The notes beneath the pieces are model-generated. The model saw only the letters and a list, made by a program, of their open reading frames with translations, searched no databases and was not told the DNA's origin. Shown here piece by piece: positions 6,670 to 9,453 of a DNA stretch of 9,453 nucleotides. The position numbers were made by a program, and so were the translations under genes. Position 1 is the stretch's first letter. The number at the start of each line of letters is the position of its first letter. The DNA is from Desulfovibrionaceae bacterium UBA3823 (GTDB lineage: Bacteria; Desulfobacterota; Desulfovibrionia; Desulfovibrionales; Desulfovibrionaceae), in contig DFDR01000189.1 in the NCBI GenBank assembly GCA_002369295.1, positions 1 through 9,453 on the forward strand, read 5' to 3'.

Positions 6670-6698
6670 TTCATATGCCGGGCATGCCGGAGTGTCAA
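6670..6698 (-). promoter_or_regulatory. sigma70-like promoter of the TerD-like gene
   Basis: Minus-strand TTGACA (6698-6693) is followed by a 17-base spacer and TATGAA (6675-6670): a perfect -35 and a 4/6 -10. The spacer contains the 8-bp palindrome GGCATGCC (6681-6688). An overlapping dyad ATGCC-G-GGCAT (6675-6685) touches the -10. This implies a leader of roughly 240 bases before ATG 6422. The dyads could be a repressor site. Confidence 0.55.
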
Positions 6699-6720
6699 GC
6701 GCTTTTGCGCGTTTAGCTTT

Positions 6721-6947
6721 TCGCTTCCAGCAGCAGGCGGAACGGCAGCGGGCAATCGACGCCCCTGCCGCTGCAGGCGCCGGCTTCCCTGCAGGCGACG
6801 GACTGGCCTCCCCTGGCAGGCGCCTGCAGAAGGGCAGGCAGGGCAGGCCTGCCGGGGGCCTGCGAGGCGCCGCGCTGTGGGAGACGCCTCTGCGGCGCCG
6901 AAGCCGTCAAGAGGACGGTACCATGCCACCATGCCGGGCACGCGCGC
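6721..6947. repeat. GC-rich intergenic segment with nested dyads
   Basis: CTGCAGGCGCC (6771-6781) and GGCGCCTGCAG (6819-6829) are perfect 11-bp inverted copies 37 bases apart, and GGCAGGCCTGCC (6842-6853) is a 12-bp perfect palindrome. They lie just downstream of the hicB stop codon on its coding strand. There is no U-tract, so this may be an unusual terminator, an REP-like element or simply GC-rich decay. I see no gene; no frame here encodes a HicA-like protein. Confidence 0.4.
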
Positions 6948-7448
6948 TCACAGGCTTTCCTCCGGCGCCGCCGTCTCCTGCCGGCACGGCGTCCCATAGT
7001 CCTCGTCGGCCGCGTCCCTGTAGGCCCGGGCTGCCCGGACCAGGAACTCGTCCCTGCCGAGGCCGAGCTCCTTCGCTCTGGCCTCGATGCAGCGCAGGTC
7101 CCAGCGGGTCATGCGGACCTGAACGTCCACAGGGGAGAGATCGATCTCGGGAAGGCCAAAAAGCTGCACGTAGCACTGCGCCCCAGCCGCTATGCCCTCC
7201 CCCTTCATGGCCTGCTCCGTGAAGGCCAGCACTTCCTCATAGGAGGAGGGCTCCGGCAGGGGACGGCCCTGCTCGGCAAGGCTCAGGCCATGGATCTCGA
7301 GGATGTCCTGCCCCATGGCGAGACACTCGGCAAGGCTTCTGGCCTGCGTGACGGCGCCGGCGAAGTCCTTGAAGCAGATCAGGTACCAGTCGCCGGGCTG
7401 GCCGCTGTCCTCAGCCAGCGGGAGGAGAGAGGCGAAATAGGCTTTCAT
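6948..7448 (-). CDS. hicB: HicB family antitoxin (no HicA seen)
   Basis: ATG 7448 follows SD AAAGGAGT with a 6-base gap, which favours it over the in-frame GTG six bases earlier. The 166-residue protein has the two HicB parts. Residues 19-68 form the HicB-type fold: GDWYLICFKDFAGAVTQARS, a helix (LAECLAMGQDILEIHGLSL) and the typical LPEPS end. Residues 108-145 form a ribbon-helix-helix: the strand VQVRMT, then LRCIEARAKELGLGRDEFLV. HicB binds and neutralises the HicA mRNA-interferase and represses its own promoter through the RHH domain. Here no HicA (about 60 residues, GSHH motif) is visible on either side, so this is a solitary HicB, or its toxin has been lost. Solitary HicB-like proteins can act as regulators only. 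The tail after residue 148 is acidic and probably disordered. Confidence 0.8.
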   Translation of the reverse strand: MKAYFASLLPLAEDSGQPGDWYLICFKDFAGAVTQARSLAECLAMGQDILEIHGLSLAEQGRPLPEPSSYEEVLAFTEQAMKGEGIAAGAQCYVQLFGLPEIDLSPVDVQVRMTRWDLRCIEARAKELGLGRDEFLVRAARAYRDAADEDYGTPCRQETAAPEESL

Positions 7449-7509
7449 GTGCACTCCTTTGGGGTTTCATATGGTCACGGAAAGGGCGAGGCGACATACT
7501 CAGCCCCCC

Positions 7510-7538
7510 ATGATACAATTTTCTTCCAAAATATGGAA
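7510..7538 (-). promoter_or_regulatory. candidate hicB promoter with operator palindrome
   Basis: An AT-rich island stands out from the GC-rich surroundings upstream of hicB. TATCAT on the minus strand (7515-7510) is a good -10, but the -35 at a 17-base distance (TTCCAT) is poor. The palindrome TTCCA-AAATA-TGGAA (7524-7538) overlaps the -35 and spacer, and a further GGTTCC half-site lies at about 7547-7552. RHH proteins commonly bind such dyads, so autoregulation by HicB is a fair inference. Confidence 0.4.
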
Positions 7539-8190
7539 TTTTTCTTGGTTCCCGAATAATGCCAGCCGGGCAAGGGGGATCCACGCAGCCTTGGCTGCTG
7601 GAGGGAGCCGACGCCGCCCTGGCGCCGGGGCCGGAAAGCGGGATCCCTGCTTCGGCCAAGCACTGCCCAGGGACAGGAAGAATGCCTGCCCCGCCGCGTC
7701 CGGCAAGCCTGGCCTGCGCGCGACAGCTTTCGGCAAGTGCTGGCTGCTCCCGGCGCATTCTGGGCGATCCGGCCTCATGACATCTGCCTTTCGGCTGGAT
7801 GCCAGCGGCAGCCTTTCTGCGGACCGGCCTGCTGCCGGCCACTCCAGCGCCATGCCAGCCAGCTTGCCTCATGGCGCCAACGCTGCGCGACGCCTTCGGG
7901 AGCCCCCTCCCCTCTTCCCTGCCGCGGAGCCGGTTCAGGGGGCGCGACAAAAGCGGAGTGTCTTCGCGGGTCATCGGCCGGCTCCAGCACGTTCTTCGCA
8001 CCCTCCTTGCCAGAGGCCCTCCTTCCGCTGACAGGCGGAGCAGTGGCATCCGCATAGCCGGTCTTTGCCGCGGCAGTCTTCGTCGCTTCGATCTTTTGCG
8101 GAGTGCGTCTGCATCGCGCCTGTTCGTCGCCGTGCCGGGCCTCGGGCCGGTTTCGTCTCCCTGCATTCAGGAGGCTATGGGGCACGATGT

Positions 8191-8230
8191 CAGGCGACAA
8201 GACGAAGAGAGAACTGACGACAGGCGACAA
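8191..8230. repeat. CAGGCGACAA direct repeats
   Basis: The 10-mer CAGGCGACAA occurs at 8191-8200 and 8221-8230, exactly 30 bp apart, and again at 6482-6491. The first and third extend to a shared 13-mer GTCAGGCGACAAG (8189-8201, 6480-6492). The pair lies in the segment without genes, and the third copy lies just upstream of the TerD-like start codon. Function unknown. Confidence 0.4.
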
Positions 8231-8573
8231 ACACGCCACTCCTGACGTCCTTGCCTGGATGCCGCCCTTGGCTTTGAGCCGTCCCTGGACATTTGGGATC
8301 GTCCTTCCAAGGTCATCCCGCCACATTCCAGTTGTCTCGGCTGTGGACGGGCTGGAGGCGACCAGGACCCCTCAGACCTCCTTCGACGGCATTCCGGCAG
8401 CGGCCGGCGAGGCCAGGGCACAGACGGCCATGGCCGAAGCGCCGGGGCAAAAGGCAGAAGGGGTCGCGGCAGATCAGCGGCCTTCGCCCCGTCCAGCGAC
8501 GAGGGGCAGACAGGCCGGGCCTGTGACTGCCCCGATGCGGGGACCCCCGGCGGCCAGACCACTGGCTGGCAAG

Positions 8574-8606
8574 CAGACCGCCGGCAGGCAGACAGACCGC
8601 CGGCAG
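8574..8606. repeat. 14-bp direct repeat
   Basis: CAGACCGCCGGCAG is found at 8574-8587 and 8593-8606, a 19-bp period. It is probably a small local duplication in GC-rich sequence. Confidence 0.5.
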
Positions 8607-8832
8607 CTTCCAGAACGCACCTGCGTCTTGCCAAGATCCCCTCGTTTTCCCGCAGAGCCCACAGGCCTTCGCGGCATGCGAAACGGGGCCCGGGGCGCAG
8701 CCTCCCTGGAAGATGGCTGGCGTTCTTGTTCTGGCCACTCCCTCCCACGCCAGAACGCGGACGAACGCGCCGGGCGCACGCTCCGTGGCTGGCCCTGCCT
8801 GCGTTGCGGCGGGCCCTTCCTGCGCCGGGCCG

Positions 8833-8860
8833 CCTGACGGGGCCGGCCCCAGCCGTCAGG
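8833..8860. terminator. GC-rich hairpin at the 3' end of the right-edge gene
   Basis: CCTGACGG (8833-8840) pairs perfectly with CCGTCAGG (8853-8860), and an inner palindrome GGGGCCGGCCCC lies at 8839-8850. The right arm contains the TGA stop of the leftward gene (8858-8856). The left arm contains a TGA for the doubtful rightward frame ending at 8837. No U-tract follows on either side, so intrinsic termination would be of a non-standard kind. Confidence 0.4.
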
Positions 8861-9453
8861 AGCGCCGGCCGTCCTCCCGGCGCCTGCTCCGCAGGAACTG
8901 CCTGAAGTCCTCTGCCGGCACGGGACCTTCGGGCCTGAATCCCTGGCTGTGAAGTTCCGCCAGCTCCAGAGCCTTGCGCCTTGCGCCCTCGGGAACCCTG
9001 GCAGCCGCGGCGTAGCGGGCCAGCACCTCGATGTCCAGGCCGTGCTCCAGGAAGCTCTTCTCGGCAACGCCGCACCAGGGCTTCCCCCGCTTGGGCTTGA
9101 CGACGGCGCAGTAGCGCCTGGCACCGTTGGGGAGCAAGTACCAGGCTTCCGAGATGAAGGCGCCGTGCCGGATGGCGCTGTCGACGCCAAAGCCGCTGGT
9201 GGCCTCTTCCTGGCCCTCTTCCTGACCCTCCCCGTCCAGCACGCGGCCCGCCATGGCCCCCCACGCCTTCCCGGCCTTCTGGGCCTCGCTCTGGAGGGCG
9301 CGCCCCCGCTCGACGAGGTCGCCGTCGTCCTTGACGATCTCCCTGAGGTAGTCCGGAAGCTTGTAGGCGCACTTGCGGACCCGCCGCTCCTCCAGCCTCG
9401 TGCCGCCGGCCCCGTCCCCGACGGCCACCCGCCGGGTCCAGAGCTCGGGATCG
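8856..9453 (-). CDS. C-terminal part of an unrecognised protein, cut by the window edge
   Basis: The minus-strand frame is open to the right edge of the window (reading DPELWTRRVAVGDGAGG before the first possible internal GTG at 9428), so the start is not visible. About 198 residues are seen. They include KCAYKLPDYLREIVKDDGDL, an acidic GQEEGQEEA stretch, then AWYLLPNGARRYCAVVKPKR, GKPWCGVAEKSFLEHGLDIE and a charged helical tail ending RRREDGRRS. The composition looks like true protein (aromatics, balanced charge, helical periodicity), unlike the overlapping Arg/Gly-rich frames. I do not recognise a family. No signal peptide or membrane segment is seen in this part. The same orientation as hicB does not imply an operon, because 1.4 kb separates them. 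Confidence 0.65.
   Translation of the reverse strand, partial: DPELWTRRVAVGDGAGGTRLEERRVRKCAYKLPDYLREIVKDDGDLVERGRALQSEAQKAGKAWGAMAGRVLDGEGQEEGQEEATSGFGVDSAIRHGAFISEAWYLLPNGARRYCAVVKPKRGKPWCGVAEKSFLEHGLDIEVLARYAAAARVPEGARRKALELAELHSQGFRPEGPVPAEDFRQFLRSRRREDGRRS

Larger units (their letters stand above)
7561..8832. other. 1.27-kb stretch with no confident gene
   Basis: All six frames hold long open stretches because of GC content, but I recognise no domain. The most gene-like candidate is rightward, ATG 8187 to TGA 8837 (216 codons, starting MSGDKTKRELTTGDKHATPD). It has AGGAGG at 8169-8174, 12 bases upstream, which is too far for a strong SD, and the rest is low-complexity Pro/Arg/Ala sequence. 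A leftward frame at 7775-8326 (with KIEATKTAAAKTGYADA) is equally uncertain. The region also holds short direct repeats. It may be eroded coding sequence, a non-coding spacer or an unrecognised RNA; nothing decides between these. Confidence 0.35.

Noticed and set aside
4296..6716. 806-codon rightward open frame
   Set aside because: It lies antisense to the TerD-like gene. Its sequence is Gly/Val/Ala/Arg-rich without domains, while the leftward frame has a promoter, start site and family motifs.
6657..6941. Possible HicA toxin gene downstream of hicB
   Set aside because: The frames here lack the GSHH motif and the HicA length and layout, and are full of Arg/Ala/Pro repeats from the GC dyads.
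8574..8606. Start of a CRISPR-like array
   Set aside because: There are only two 14-bp copies with a 5-base gap, without regular spacers or cas genes.
8167..9372. 401-codon leftward frame
   Set aside because: It is Arg/Gly/Ala-rich throughout and overlaps the better leftward frame ending at 8856 in another phase; no domain is visible.

Overview
This is a GC-rich bacterial window. The long ORFs, Shine-Dalgarno (SD) sites, sigma70-like promoter, Sec signal peptide and HicB antitoxin fit a Gram-negative host. A Desulfovibrionaceae-like or other GC-rich proteobacterial source is plausible but is a guess. It looks like an accessory region: an insertion sequence, gene remnants, an antitoxin without a toxin, and long stretches without confident genes. 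I see no rRNA, tRNA or CRISPR array.

Left part (1-3320): the 3' end of a leftward gene (414-740), probably a HipA-like kinase remnant, abuts a Tn5-type (IS4 superfamily) insertion sequence. The element's gene (803-3013) fuses an N-terminal DUF4338 domain (the family of the Druantia protein DruA) to a Tn5-like DDE transposase. The element looks dead: the catalytic Glu of the YREK motif is Lys, and its C-terminus is spread over other frames after an early stop (3001-3287).

Middle (3320-4265): a micro-ORF whose SD lies in a perfect 11-bp inverted repeat is followed by a gene that is easy to miss (3546-4193). That gene has a strong SD, a Sec signal peptide, an in-frame amber at codon 53, and a cysteine-rich C-terminal domain resembling the C-terminus of SrfA-family proteins. 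Its C-terminal part is clearly more AT-rich than the rest.

Right part (4265-9453): three leftward genes. A 641-aa protein (4497-6422) has a C-terminal region resembling TerD-like beta-sandwich proteins. It is preceded by a good sigma70 promoter (TTGACA-17-TATGAA) with overlapping dyads and imperfect 19-bp direct repeats. Next is a HicB-type antitoxin (6948-7448) with no visible HicA and a palindrome over its probable promoter. At the right edge is the C-terminal part of an unrecognised protein (8856 to beyond the window). Between 7561 and 8855 no gene can be called with confidence.

The genes do not form one obvious pathway. The TerD-like protein and HicB suggest stress or phage-related functions typical of genomic islands, but no complete defence system can be shown here.
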